64,000 nucleotides of DNA from Bradyrhizobium guangzhouense (GTDB lineage Bacteria > Pseudomonadota > Alphaproteobacteria > Rhizobiales > Xanthobacteraceae): positions 6,448,001-6,512,000 of the forward strand of contig NZ_CP030053.1 in the NCBI RefSeq assembly GCF_004114955.1, in the 5' to 3' direction. Numbering within the stretch: position 1 is the stretch's first letter; each line of letters begins with the position of its first letter. Positions 47,298 to 56,137 of this stretch are shown piece after piece. Made by a program: the position numbers and the translations under genes. The notes beneath the pieces were generated by a model. That model did no database searches. It saw only the letters and a list, made by a program, of their open reading frames with translations, and had not been told where the DNA came from.

Positions 47298-48905
47298 ATG
47301 AAACTTATCGCCTGTATCGCGGGAGGCCTCAGCCTCCTGATCGCGTCCCACGCATTGGCCGCGGACACCGGTCAGTTACCCTGCAAGACCACGCAGGAAT
47401 GCAACGAAAACGCCGCCAAGATCGGCGCCAACGCTCCCAGCGGCGCGCAGCCCTCGACCAGCAAATCCGACGCAGCAGAGGACCAGTTCTACTGGCTCAA
47501 CAAGATCAACAAGGCGTCCACCGTGATGCTGGTGGAGGAAGGCATCTTCCCGAAAAATATCGGCCAACTGATTGCCACCGGCGTGGACTACACGATCCGC
47601 CAGGCGCGTGAGCCCGATGGCAAGCGCCCGAGCGACGTCCTTCAGATCGAGAAGATCATGACCGACAAGGTCGGCGAGGAGGCCTCCGTCATCCACGCCG
47701 GGCGCAGCCGCCAGGACATGTACGCGACCTTTCGCGCTGCCAAGCTGCGTAACCAGACGCTGGATTTTGCCGACGCGCTGCTCGGCCTGCGTGCCAAGCT
47801 GCTCGCCAAGGCGGCCGACAATCTCGATGCGCTGATGCCCGGCTACACCAACGGCGTGCAGGCGGTGCCGATCACCTATGGTCATTACCTGCTGGCCTAT
47901 GAGGAATCCTTCGAGCGCGACCAGCAGCGCGTCAGCGAGGCCTATCGCCGCCTCAACCTCAGTCCGATGGGCGTCGGCGTCATGTCCGATTCGATCTGGC
48001 CGCTGAACCGCACGCGCCTCGCGCAGCTGCTCGGCTTTGACGGCATCGTCGAGAATTCCATGGATGCCAACCAGGTGATCCCGTTCGACAACCAGCTCGA
48101 GGCCACCGCCATCGCCAATTCGGCCGCCATCCGCATCGGCGCGATGATGCAGGACCTGCATACGCAATACGCCGAGGTGCGACCGTGGCTCTTGCTGCAG
48201 GAGGGCTCGACCTACACCAGCAGCTCGATGCCGCAGAAGCGCAATCCGGGTCTGATCATGCAGGCAAGGATCGCCGCTTCGGATGTGGTGGGGCTGTCGA
48301 CGGCGGTGTCGATCCGCGCTCACAACGTCGTGTCGGGCATGGTCGATTACAAGTCCGAGTCCGAGGACCTCGGACTATTCCCGCGTGCGATCAAGATGGT
48401 CACCGCCACCGGCCGGGTGTTCGATGCGATCGTGGTCAACAAGGCCCGCGCCAAGGAAGAGCTGGAGAGCGACTGGACCTCGACCATGAACCTCGCCGAG
48501 CTGCTGTTGCAGGCGCATCAAATCCCGTTCCGCGTCGGGCATGGCTTTGCATCACAAATGGTCAGCTATGCCAGGCCGCTGGATCTCACGCCGAAGACCA
48601 TCCCGTTCAACGAAGTGACCGACCTCTTCGCCAAGACGCTTGCCAAATTCAACATGCCGGAGAGGCCCTTTCCGATGAGCGAGGCCGAATTCAGGGAGGT
48701 GATGTCACCGGACTGGATCGTGACGCACACCAAGGGCGTCGGCGGTCCGCAGCCGGAGGAGACTGCACGCATGCTCAAGGCGGCCCAGCAGCGCCTCGAT
48801 GCCGACAAGGTCTGGCTCGCCGCGCAGCGCGACAAGCTCGCGAAGGCCGACACCGCGCTCGATCAGGCGTTTGCGGCGCTCTTGCCTGATAGCGCGGCGC
48901 ATTAA
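47298..48905 (+). CDS. Exported argininosuccinate-lyase-like protein (fumarase superfamily)
   Basis: This 535-residue protein carries a clear signal peptide (MKLIACIAGGLSLLIASHALA), unusual for a superfamily of cytosolic lyases. The fold marks are IHAGRSRQDMYATFRAAKL (argininosuccinate-lyase-like), TYGHYLLAYEESFERDQQR, and the catalytic signature TYTSSSMPQKRNPGLIMQ near residue 306. Two Cys near the mature N-terminus (PCKTTQECNE) could form a disulfide. Likely it adds or eliminates an amine from a fumarate-like acid in the periplasm. True argininosuccinate activity is doubtful. It follows the polyamine genes on the same strand. Confidence 0.85.
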   Translation: MKLIACIAGGLSLLIASHALAADTGQLPCKTTQECNENAAKIGANAPSGAQPSTSKSDAAEDQFYWLNKINKASTVMLVEEGIFPKNIGQLIATGVDYTIRQAREPDGKRPSDVLQIEKIMTDKVGEEASVIHAGRSRQDMYATFRAAKLRNQTLDFADALLGLRAKLLAKAADNLDALMPGYTNGVQAVPITYGHYLLAYEESFERDQQRVSEAYRRLNLSPMGVGVMSDSIWPLNRTRLAQLLGFDGIVENSMDANQVIPFDNQLEATAIANSAAIRIGAMMQDLHTQYAEVRPWLLLQEGSTYTSSSMPQKRNPGLIMQARIAASDVVGLSTAVSIRAHNVVSGMVDYKSESEDLGLFPRAIKMVTATGRVFDAIVVNKARAKEELESDWTSTMNLAELLLQAHQIPFRVGHGFASQMVSYARPLDLTPKTIPFNEVTDLFAKTLAKFNMPERPFPMSEAEFREVMSPDWIVTHTKGVGGPQPEETARMLKAAQQRLDADKVWLAAQRDKLAKADTALDQAFAALLPDSAAH

Positions 48906-48962
48906 TAGCCGAGGGCCGGGCGCGCCATGCCGCGCCCCGCCCTCTCGCATCGCCTCGCCAAA

Positions 48963-49703
48963 TTACCTGGCCATGTAGTCGAACGCCACGCTGCCGAGCC
49001 CGAGCGTCAGGTCCGCCTTGAAGTGCAGCGCCGAAACCACCTCGCGCACCGGCAACCGGGCGACATCGCAGAGCGCGTGAGGAAACAGGCCGAGCGCGGC
49101 GGGGCCGGTCCAGGCTTCCTTCAGCGTGATGTCCTCGAGATGGAAACGCACCAGCTCGCAGATCCGCGGGCTGCCGTCGACATGCGGGATGATCTTCAGG
49201 ATGAAGTTCGGTGCCTTCATCGGCTGCAGCACCGCGTCGAGGTCGACCTTGCGGTGCTTGTAGCCCATGGTGGCGGAGGCACAGAGCACCGAGCCATAAT
49301 GCAGCGAGCCGACCAGCACGTCGCTCTCGACCTCGATCTTCGGCCGCGCCAGCTTCTTCGGAAAGCCCCATAGCTCGCGGCCGCCGGCGATCGGGCCTTC
49401 GTCGTCGAGATACATCGCATGGGTATAGGCGCCGAGCTCACCCTTGAAGCGGACCGGGATCACCTGCCCGGTCTCGGTGTAATCGCCGAAGCCGGTCGAG
49501 TCGGGCATGCGGATGAATTCGTATTTCACCACCGGCTCCGCCACCTCGAGCGGCTCGGGCACGATGGCGGCAAGGGCTTCGGGATCGGTCCTGTAGGTGA
49601 TGATGAAATATTCGCGGTTGAAAAAGCGATACGGCCCCGGCGGGAATGACGGGTTGGTGAGCGGCATCGAATAAGCGTTACGGCGAACGTCCTCGATCTT
49701 CAT
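48963..49703 (-). CDS. adc: Acetoacetate decarboxylase
   Basis: This 246-residue enzyme has the ADC signature [18 protein letters not shown], with the adjacent lysines K116 and K117; the first corresponds to the Schiff-base lysine of the clostridial enzyme. [14 protein letters not shown] [15 protein letters not shown] and the N-terminal [24 protein letters not shown] also fit. It converts acetoacetate to acetone and CO2, or, in ADC-like relatives, acts on other keto acids. No thiolase or transferase is adjacent. It converges on the exported lyase gene. Confidence 0.93.
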   Translation of the reverse strand: MKIEDVRRNAYSMPLTNPSFPPGPYRFFNREYFIITYRTDPEALAAIVPEPLEVAEPVVKYEFIRMPDSTGFGDYTETGQVIPVRFKGELGAYTHAMYLDDEGPIAGGRELWGFPKKLARPKIEVESDVLVGSLHYGSVLCASATMGYKHRKVDLDAVLQPMKAPNFILKIIPHVDGSPRICELVRFHLEDITLKEAWTGPAALGLFPHALCDVARLPVREVVSALHFKADLTLGLGSVAFDYMAR

Positions 49704-49808
49704 GGGAGCCCCATCTGTCGTTGGTTCGACAGATTATGGAGCGAGCCGCGCGCCGAGGCGAGATCGTAAAATCGGCATCGATCGTCACATACGCGTCAGA
49801 ATGCGCGG

Positions 49809-49889
49809 CTGACGGATCGTCCGGGTCTGTTCCCGCAGGATATCGACATCAGCGATCCCCGGCAGGTTAGCAATGTTCTGGTGCGCTGA
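49809..49889 (+). pseudogene. Decayed copy of the hss 3' end, 81 bases
   Basis: The stretch aligns without gaps to the last 81 bases of hss (46930-47010), 69 of 81 identical by my count, and still reads LTDRPGLFPQDIDISDP to the shared VLVR-stop. It lies 2.8 kb from hss with no upstream body, so it is a relic or a mobile 3'-end fragment. Confidence 0.85.
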
Positions 49890-49908
49890 GGCTCGCCTCT
49901 GCTCGCCC

Positions 49909-50011
49909 GTCATTCCGGGGCGACGCGCAGCGTCGAGCCCGGAATCCATCCGGCGGCAGAGCGTAAGGACAAATGGATTCCGGGCTCGCGCTTCGCGCGC
50001 CCCGGAATGAC
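49909..50011. repeat. Dispersed palindromic repeat, CATTCCGGGGCG family, copy 2
   Basis: GTCATTCCGGGGCG is mirrored by GCGCCCCGGAATGAC, and GAGCCCGGAATCCAT by ATGGATTCCGGGCTC inside. It starts 20 bases after the hss relic and lies beside the 50020 gene end. Confidence 0.9.
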
Positions 50012-50019
50012 AGAGAGAC

Positions 50020-50358
50020 CTACTTCTTCTCGAGCGGGGGCGCGATCTTTTCGGCCGGGGCCGGCGGCAATGCCGGCTTGGCTGCACCGGCAGCGCCCTG
50101 CGTCTGCGGATCCGGACGGGCGGGCTCGGGGGCCGGCGTGGTCGGCCGCTCGCCGCCGGGTTTTGCCTCGGCGGGCGTCCTGGTCTGATCGTCGGAAGGC
50201 GTGCCCTGGAGCGGCTGGGTTGCCTGCGCCAGCTCCGTCCGGCTCTCCGCGCGGATCTGGGCCAGCGACACCACGGACACCACGACGCCCGCGGCGAAGA
50301 GCGCACAGGCAATCGTCAGGTCGAGCTTCAGATTTTGCTTGTCGTTCTGGCCGGTCAT
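50020..50358 (-). CDS. Small membrane-anchored protein with Pro/Ala-rich tail
   Basis: This 112-residue protein has a short polar start (MTGQNDKQNLKLDL), one span (TIACALFAAGVVVSVVSLAQI) and a long Pro/Ala/Glu-rich, low-complexity tail ending in EKK. The tail is probably outside the cytoplasm. AAGGCGG lies upstream of ATG 50358. No known family or motif is seen. Its coding is supported by start, span and composition. Confidence 0.6.
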   Translation of the reverse strand: MTGQNDKQNLKLDLTIACALFAAGVVVSVVSLAQIRAESRTELAQATQPLQGTPSDDQTRTPAEAKPGGERPTTPAPEPARPDPQTQGAAGAAKPALPPAPAEKIAPPLEKK

Positions 50359-50458
50359 GTCGATCACCGCCTTTGTCCGGTGGATCAACGAAGTCGCACC
50401 ATTGCGGTTCCGCGCCCGACACAGCGGGAACCGCTGTTCCCGCGCCAAAGCGCCACGC

Positions 50459-51178
50459 CTATTCCGTGGTGCTGACCTCCCAGGTGGCGTGGCGGACGCC
50501 GGGCAGATGCTGGAGATCAGTTGCCACCGCGTTCAGTTCGTTCGGATCGACCGCGGTCGCCACCAGCTTGGCGACGATCTCCAGCAGGTCGTCATCGCCG
50601 ATCTCGGCCACATCGACGTCGGCCACCGGATATTTGGCGGCCTCGAGCTTGTCGATGAGGCGGTCGCGCATGTCGGGCAAGGCGTCGGTCGCGACCGCGA
50701 GCTTGAAGTAATAGGTCGCTTCCGACGCCCTTTCATTCAGCGGGATGCGGTTGATGGCATTGACCAGCGGGCGCAGCATCGTGTTGCCGGCGATGACGAA
50801 CACGGTGAGCGCCGCGGCCTGCGCGACCATGTCGGCACCGGCGCAGGAGCCGACGGCGGCCGAGGACCACAGCGTCGCCGCCGTGTTGAGGCCACGCACG
50901 TCCATACCCTGCTTCATGATGACGCCGGCTCCCAGGAAGCCGATGCCGGAGACGACATAGGCAATCACGCGCACAGCGCCGTCGGCGCCGTCCAGATGCA
51001 TGGCGAGATCGACGAAGGCCGCAGCGCCAACCGCGACCAGCACGTTGGTGCGCAGGCCGGCGGTGCGCTGGCGATATTGCCGCTCGGCACCGATCAGCGT
51101 GCCCAGCACGAAGGCCGTGAACAGGCTGATGAGCGTGTCGGCGAAGTCGGCAAGCTGGAAGGTCGTCAGAAAACGCAT
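50459..51178 (-). CDS. MgtC/SapB-family membrane protein
   Basis: This 239-residue protein has about four N-terminal spans with the family block FVLGTLIGAERQYRQRTAGLRTNVLVAVGAAAFVDLA and VSGIGFLGAGVIMKQGMDVRGLNTAATLW. A soluble C-terminal ACT-like domain follows. MgtC proteins support growth at low magnesium and, in pathogens, restrain the F-ATPase. It sits between the Pro-rich small protein and the zinc operon, all on the minus strand. Confidence 0.94.
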   Translation of the reverse strand: MRFLTTFQLADFADTLISLFTAFVLGTLIGAERQYRQRTAGLRTNVLVAVGAAAFVDLAMHLDGADGAVRVIAYVVSGIGFLGAGVIMKQGMDVRGLNTAATLWSSAAVGSCAGADMVAQAAALTVFVIAGNTMLRPLVNAINRIPLNERASEATYYFKLAVATDALPDMRDRLIDKLEAAKYPVADVDVAEIGDDDLLEIVAKLVATAVDPNELNAVATDLQHLPGVRHATWEVSTTE

Positions 51179-51208
51179 GAGTCCCTATACGGCCGGAACC
51201 ATGACAGT

Positions 51209-52228
51209 TCAAAGCTCCAGCAGCCCGCCGTCCCCATTTTCGTCGGCGAAGGCCAGCAGCGTGCCCTTGGCATTCCAGGCCATCCCGGCCACCGGCGGCG
51301 TGCCGTTGCGGCGGACCAGGATTTCGGCGCCGTCCTCCATCCGCACCATCAGCACCGTGCCGTCGCTGTAGCCGCAGGCCAGGATGTCGTTCTTCGGATG
51401 GCAGGCCACCACCGCGACGCGCGCCTGCAGCGGCGCGAGCATCGCGGGCTCCTTGCCCATCGGGCCGTCCTTGCTGGCGAACGGCCAGATGATGACGGTG
51501 TCGGCACCCGAGGTCGCGAGCCCCTTGCCGCCGGCGCTCCAGGACATCGAACGGACGCGGCCGGGATAGCCGGTCATGCGCATGTGCCTGTTGTCGGCGA
51601 GCCGCCAGCCATGCAGGGCCGCTTCGTGCATCGAGGTGACCAGAAACTTGTTATCAGGGCTGAAGGTGACGCCGAGATGCGAACCGGCCCAGGGCAGGAA
51701 TTCGGCCGAGCCTTCCATGTTCGGAAACCACAGCGTGGCGCCGTTGTAATGCGCGATCGCAAGCCGCAGGCCCTTCGGCGCGAAGGCGAGACCGCCGACG
51801 GTCGAGGGCACGTCGAGCGACTTCTCGTCAGTCTTGCCGCTCTTGACGGTCGCGGTCTTGCCGGCCGACCAGGCATAAGCCCCGTCGGGATGCAGCGCCA
51901 CCGCATCGATCCAGCGCCGCTTCGGATCGGTGGCAAGCAGCGTCACCTCACCCTTGGCGTCGAGCGCGACGACCTTGCCGTCGTCACCGCCCATGATGAG
52001 GCGCTTGCCGTCGGAGGCAGCCGAGAGAATGCCGCCGCTGTGCACGGCAATCGTGGTGACCTCGCCCTTGTCGTCGACAAACGCGACGCTCTCCTCGCCG
52101 CCGACGAAGGCGGCGCGAGGGCCAAGAAAATGCACCGAGGTCACGCCCATGCCGAGCGTCACAGGCTTGACGCGGTCGGTGACGGAGACGATCGAGGCGG
52201 AATCGGGGGCCGGCGTGAACTCTTTCAT
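51209..52228 (-). CDS. WD40-repeat beta-propeller protein
   Basis: This 339-residue protein is built of about seven repeats, with recurring segments such as VTSVHFLGPRAAFVGGEESVAFVDD, GLAFAPKGLRLAIAHYNGATLWF, GVTFSPDNKFLVTSMHEAALHGW and SMSWSAGGKGLATSGADTVIIW. No signal peptide is seen, so it is probably cytoplasmic. Its ATG shares a base with the stop of the COG0523 GTPase (TGATG), so the two are translationally coupled. A scaffold or metal-delivery partner role is inferred. The secreted zinc chaperone AztD is also a propeller but is exported. Confidence 0.9.
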   Translation of the reverse strand: MKEFTPAPDSASIVSVTDRVKPVTLGMGVTSVHFLGPRAAFVGGEESVAFVDDKGEVTTIAVHSGGILSAASDGKRLIMGGDDGKVVALDAKGEVTLLATDPKRRWIDAVALHPDGAYAWSAGKTATVKSGKTDEKSLDVPSTVGGLAFAPKGLRLAIAHYNGATLWFPNMEGSAEFLPWAGSHLGVTFSPDNKFLVTSMHEAALHGWRLADNRHMRMTGYPGRVRSMSWSAGGKGLATSGADTVIIWPFASKDGPMGKEPAMLAPLQARVAVVACHPKNDILACGYSDGTVLMVRMEDGAEILVRRNGTPPVAGMAWNAKGTLLAFADENGDGGLLEL

Positions 52229-53280
52229 CACGAGACGATGCAGCTCTCGAAACCTTCGCGAATGGCCTTCTCGGGCAATTCGCGGCCGATGAAGACGAGG
52301 CGGCTTTCGCGCTTCTCGCCCTCCTTCCATTTCCGCTGGTGGTTGCCCTCCAGCATCATGTGGACGCCCTGGAAAACGTAGCGGTCGTCGTCGTCGTGAA
52401 AGGCGAGGATGCCCTTGGAGCGCAGGATCTTGCCGCCCTCGACCTGCACCAGGTTCTGGAGCCAGGGCATGAAGACGTTCGGATCGAGCGGCTTATCGGT
52501 CTTGAGCGACAGCGATTGCATGTCCTCGTCGTGATAGTGCTTCAGGCCGTGACCGTGATCATGGTGGTGATCATGATCGTGGCCGTGATGGTGATGATGA
52601 TCATGGTCGTGGTCATGATCGTCAGCCTCCAGAAAGGAGGGCTCGATGTCGAGGATGCGGTCGAGGTCGAACGCGCCGCGATCGAGCACGTCGGCCAGCG
52701 CCACCGAACAGCGCTCGGTGCGATGCAGCTTGGCATAGGGGTTGATACCGCGGATGCGGGCCTCGACCTCGGCGAGCTCACCCTTGGTGACGAGATCGGT
52801 CTTGTTCAGCACGATGACGTCGGCAAAGGCGATCTGGTTCTTGGCCTCGGGCGCGTCCTTGAGCCGATCGGACAGCCATTTGGCGTCGGCAACGGTGACG
52901 ACCGCGTCGAGGCGGGCGTTCTTCTGCACGTCCTCGTCGACGAAGAACGTCTGGGCCACGGGCGCCGGATCGGCAAGACCGGTGGTCTCGACGATGATGG
53001 CGTCGAACTTGCCCTTGCGCTTCATCAGGCCGTCCATGATGCGGACGAGGTCGCCGCGCACGGTGCAGCAGATGCAGCCATTGTTCATCTCGAACACCTC
53101 CTCATCGGCGCCGATGATGAGGTCGTTGTCGATGCCGATCTCGCCGAATTCGTTGACGATGACGGCGTATTTCTTGCCGTGGTTCTCCGACAGGATGCGG
53201 TTCAAGAGCGTGGTCTTGCCGGCACCGAGATAGCCGGTCAGGACGGTCACGGGAATTTTCTGGGCGGTCGCTTCAGACAT
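52228..53280 (-). CDS. COG0523 (CobW/ZigA-type) GTPase zinc metallochaperone
   Basis: This 350-residue G3E GTPase has Walker A GYLGAGKTT (16-24), the zinc-binding CxCC motif at C69, C71 and C72 (NNGCICC), NKTD for guanine and a very His/Asp-rich stretch (about 220-250). A C-terminal CobW_C domain follows (GKILRSKGILAFHDDDDRYVFQGVHMMLE). It is expected to hand zinc to client enzymes under scarcity. It lies in the zinc uptake operon, 68 bases after the binding-protein gene, which agrees with Zur control. Confidence 0.93.
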   Translation of the reverse strand: MSEATAQKIPVTVLTGYLGAGKTTLLNRILSENHGKKYAVIVNEFGEIGIDNDLIIGADEEVFEMNNGCICCTVRGDLVRIMDGLMKRKGKFDAIIVETTGLADPAPVAQTFFVDEDVQKNARLDAVVTVADAKWLSDRLKDAPEAKNQIAFADVIVLNKTDLVTKGELAEVEARIRGINPYAKLHRTERCSVALADVLDRGAFDLDRILDIEPSFLEADDHDHDHDHHHHHGHDHDHHHDHGHGLKHYHDEDMQSLSLKTDKPLDPNVFMPWLQNLVQVEGGKILRSKGILAFHDDDDRYVFQGVHMMLEGNHQRKWKEGEKRESRLVFIGRELPEKAIREGFESCIVS

Positions 53281-53348
53281 AACAACTCCGGACGTAGGCT
53301 GGTCGCGCGACGCGAGGCGGGGTCGCCCCGACGGGGGTGGCCCCTGCC

Positions 53349-54212
53349 CTAATGGTCAAGCGCGCTGGTCAGGGCCTTTATATTGTGCCTGACCATATCA
53401 ATGTAAGTGGGTGCAAGCCCCTTTTCGCCGGTCAAACCGTCCGAAATCAGGGTCCCGCCGACCTTGGCGCCGGTCTCGGCCGCGATCCGCCGGATCAGGC
53501 GGTCATCGCTGATATTTTCCAGGAAAACGGCCGGGATTTTTTGGGCCTTGATCTGGCCGATGATGGCCGCGATGTCCCGCGCGCTGGGCTCGGTTTCGGT
53601 GGAGACGCCCAGGGGCGCGATGAACTGGACGCCGTATTCGGCGGCGAAATAGCCGAAGGCATCGTGGGTCGAGATCACCTTGCGCCGCTCAGGCGGGATT
53701 TTGGCGACGGCGTCGCGGACCTCGCGGTCGAGAGCTTCGAGCTTTTCCAGATAGGCCTTTGCCTCGGCGCGGAATAGATCCGCATCATCCGGGTCGGCCG
53801 CCACCAGCGCGCCTGTGATGTCGGCGACGTAGATCTTGGCATTGGGGACGGACTGCCAGGCGTGGGGATCGGCGGCAGAGCCCAGCTTCAGGGGCGCGAT
53901 GCCGGCGCTCGCGATGACGACCTGCGCCTTGGCTCCGGATGACTGCACGAGACGCGGCAGCCATCCCTCCAGCCCGAGCCCGTTGACGATGACGAGCTTC
54001 GCTTCCGCCACGCGCTTCGCATCGCCGGGCGCCGGCGTGTAGACGTGCACGTCGCTATCGGGGCCCACCAGCGTCGTCAGATTGACCTTGCCGCCGCCGA
54101 TCGCGCGGACGAAATCCGCCAGGATCGAGAAGCTCGCGACGACGTTGATCCGCTCAGCAGCTTGCAGTGGCGATGCCATCAGCAGCGAGGCCAAGACGAC
54201 GAAGACGCGCAT
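53349..54212 (-). CDS. znuA: Zinc/metal ABC importer binding protein, ZnuA/AztC-like
   Basis: This 287-residue cluster A-I binding protein has signal peptide MRVFVVLASLLMASPLQA and family pieces VVASFSILADFVRAIGG, GPDSDVHVYTPAPGDAKRVAEA, VISTHDAFGYFAAEYG and FLENISDDRLIRRIAAETG; the His in each of the second and third are metal ligands. The long His-rich loop of classical ZnuA is absent. ATG 54212 is chosen because GGAGG stands seven bases before it; GTG 54218 is too close. Its start lies 2 bases after the permease stop. Confidence 0.9.
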   Translation of the reverse strand: MRVFVVLASLLMASPLQAAERINVVASFSILADFVRAIGGGKVNLTTLVGPDSDVHVYTPAPGDAKRVAEAKLVIVNGLGLEGWLPRLVQSSGAKAQVVIASAGIAPLKLGSAADPHAWQSVPNAKIYVADITGALVAADPDDADLFRAEAKAYLEKLEALDREVRDAVAKIPPERRKVISTHDAFGYFAAEYGVQFIAPLGVSTETEPSARDIAAIIGQIKAQKIPAVFLENISDDRLIRRIAAETGAKVGGTLISDGLTGEKGLAPTYIDMVRHNIKALTSALDH

Positions 54213-54214
54213 CG

Positions 54215-55084
54215 TCACGCCTCCAGATGCCGGCCGGGAAACATCTGCCTGACGAGGCCGCCGACGCGGCCGAACAGGACGGAGACAATGTAGATTGCGG
54301 TCGCCACCAGAATGATCGCAGGGCCTGAGGGCACGCGGGTCTGGAACGACAACACCAGGCCGGCATAGCCTGAAACCACGGCCGCGATGACCGCGATGCA
54401 GATCATCGCGGTGAGATCGCGCGACCAGAAACGCGCGATGCCGGCCGGCAGGATCATCAGGCCGACCGCGAGCAGCGTACCGAGCGCCTGAAAGCCGTTG
54501 ACGAGGTTGATGACGACCAGTGCGAGGAAGGCGAGATGCGCGGGGCCGCCGGCGCGGCTGACGGTGCGCAGGAATAGCGGATCGACACTCTCGATCACCA
54601 GCGGGCGGTAGATCACCGCGAGCACCAGCAGCGTCACCGTGGCGTTGAAGGCGACCACCAGCAGCGTCTGGTCGTCCATCGCAAGGATGTTGCCGAACAG
54701 CACGTGCAACAGGTCGATATTGGTGCCTTTGATGGAAACGATGGTGACGCCCAGCGCCAGCGAGGCCAGATAGAAGGTCGCGAGCGAAGCGTCCTCCTTC
54801 AAGCCGGTCGAGCGCGCCACCACGCCGGCAAGGATCGCGACGGCAAAGCCCGCGATCAAGCCACCGGCGGTCATCGCGAACAGATTGAGGCCGGAGAGCA
54901 GGAAGCCGACGGCCGCACCGGGCAGGATCGCATGCGCCATGGCATCCCCGACCAGGCTCATCCGACGCAGCATCAGGAATACGCCGATCGGCGCGCCCGC
55001 CAGCGACAGTGCGATCACGGCGGCAAGCGCGCGCCGCATGAACTCGAATTCGGTGAACGGGCCGATCAGCGCGTCATAGACCAT
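54215..55084 (-). CDS. znuB: Zinc/metal ABC importer permease, ZnuB/AztB-like
   Basis: This 289-residue permease of the ABC-3 family has about eight spans. It has the block LRRMSLVGDAMAHAILPGAAVGFLL, GTNIDLLHVLFGNILAMDD and LGTLLAVGLMILPAGIARFW. Transport of zinc is inferred from the operon: His-rich protein, Zur-like box and COG0523 GTPase; manganese is the main alternative. It lies 6 bases after the ATPase gene. Confidence 0.92.
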   Translation of the reverse strand: MVYDALIGPFTEFEFMRRALAAVIALSLAGAPIGVFLMLRRMSLVGDAMAHAILPGAAVGFLLSGLNLFAMTAGGLIAGFAVAILAGVVARSTGLKEDASLATFYLASLALGVTIVSIKGTNIDLLHVLFGNILAMDDQTLLVVAFNATVTLLVLAVIYRPLVIESVDPLFLRTVSRAGGPAHLAFLALVVINLVNGFQALGTLLAVGLMILPAGIARFWSRDLTAMICIAVIAAVVSGYAGLVLSFQTRVPSGPAIILVATAIYIVSVLFGRVGGLVRQMFPGRHLEA

Positions 55085-55090
55085 CTGCGA

Positions 55091-55846
55091 TCACGCCGCC
55101 CGTGAACTGACATCGTCAGCCGCGCAGGCCGTGGCGCTGTCGTCGAAGGCTTCGCACATCCGCATCGCAACCATCAAATTCTCGGGCGTCAGCACCTCCG
55201 CGGTCGGCCCCCAGGCCACAGGGCCGCGCGCCAGAATCAGCGTTTCATCGAAATGGGTGCGCACCATCTCCATGTCGTGGAGCGCAGCGAGCACGGTGCG
55301 GCCCTCGCCGTGCCAATGCTTCACCAGCGCGAGCAGATCGGCGGTGGTCTTGCTGTCGATGGCGTTGAAGGGCTCATCGAGCACGATCAGCCGCGCATCC
55401 TGGAGCAGCACGCGCGCGAACAGCACGCGCTGCATCTGCCCGCCGGAGAGCGTGCCGATTGGTCGGTTCTCGAAGCCGTTGAGGCCCACGGACGCAATCG
55501 CGCGAAGGATCTTTGCGCGCGCGGCCTTGCCGATGCCGCCGAACAGGCCGGTCCCGCGCCACAGCCCGGTGCCGACGAAATCGAACACCGAGATCGGGAA
55601 GGTCCGGTCGATGTCTGCGCTCTGCGGCAGATAGGCGATGTCGCGGGCGTCCAACCCGCCGAGATGGATGCTGCCGTCGAGCGGTTTGAGGATGCCGACG
55701 ATGCCGCGCAGCAGGGTCGACTTGCCGGCGCCATTGGGGCCGATCACGGCGACCAGCGCGCCTGATGCGACCTCGCCATTGAGATGGTGCACGGCCGGAT
55801 GGCGGTCATAGCCGAGCGTGACGTTGCGGAAGGCGAGCTGGGCCAT
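55091..55846 (-). CDS. znuC: Zinc/metal ABC importer ATPase, ZnuC/AztA-like
   Basis: This 251-residue ATPase has Walker A VIGPNGAGKSTLLRG (36-50), signature TLSGGQMQRVLFARVLLQ, Walker B ARLIVLDEPFNAID and the switch His in LAALHDMEMV. YLPQSADIDRTFPISVFDFV is the Q-loop region typical of the metal-importer group. ATG 55846 follows GATGAGGTGACC. It is spaced 2 bases from the His-rich membrane gene. Confidence 0.95.
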   Translation of the reverse strand: MAQLAFRNVTLGYDRHPAVHHLNGEVASGALVAVIGPNGAGKSTLLRGIVGILKPLDGSIHLGGLDARDIAYLPQSADIDRTFPISVFDFVGTGLWRGTGLFGGIGKAARAKILRAIASVGLNGFENRPIGTLSGGQMQRVLFARVLLQDARLIVLDEPFNAIDSKTTADLLALVKHWHGEGRTVLAALHDMEMVRTHFDETLILARGPVAWGPTAEVLTPENLMVAMRMCEAFDDSATACAADDVSSRAA

Positions 55847-55848
55847 GG

Positions 55849-56130
55849 TCACCTCATCGCCAGCCAAACGATGCCCCAGAGCACGGCACAGACCGCCACG
55901 GCCGCCGACAGACGGCCGGCCATCGTCATGCGCAGGATCGACCAGGGCGCGTCCTGGGCCGGATGCGGCGAGGCGGCGTCGTGGACATGGGCATGGGTGT
56001 GGTCGTGCCCGTGCGAATGCCCGTGGTCGTGGGAATGGCCAAGGGGTTGGCCAAGGGAGTGGCCATGGGAGTGGCCGGAATGACTATGGGCGTGATCGTG
56101 GTGGTGGGTGGGGGACGCGGCGGGAACCAT
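55849..56130 (-). CDS. His-rich small membrane protein of the zinc operon
   Basis: This 93-residue protein has over twenty histidines in the first 55 residues, in HSHGH/HDH repeats, and one C-terminal span (LSAAVAVCAVLWGIVWLAM). It has no signal peptide, so the His tail may lie on the cytoplasmic side or, with an N-out topology, outside. It is the first gene of the operon, only 7 bases from the Zur-like palindrome and without a ribosome site, so translation may be leaderless. It probably buffers or funnels zinc for the importer, whose binding protein lacks its own His loop. Confidence 0.8.
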   Translation of the reverse strand: MVPAASPTHHHDHAHSHSGHSHGHSLGQPLGHSHDHGHSHGHDHTHAHVHDAASPHPAQDAPWSILRMTMAGRLSAAVAVCAVLWGIVWLAMR

Positions 56131-56137
56131 GGGAATG

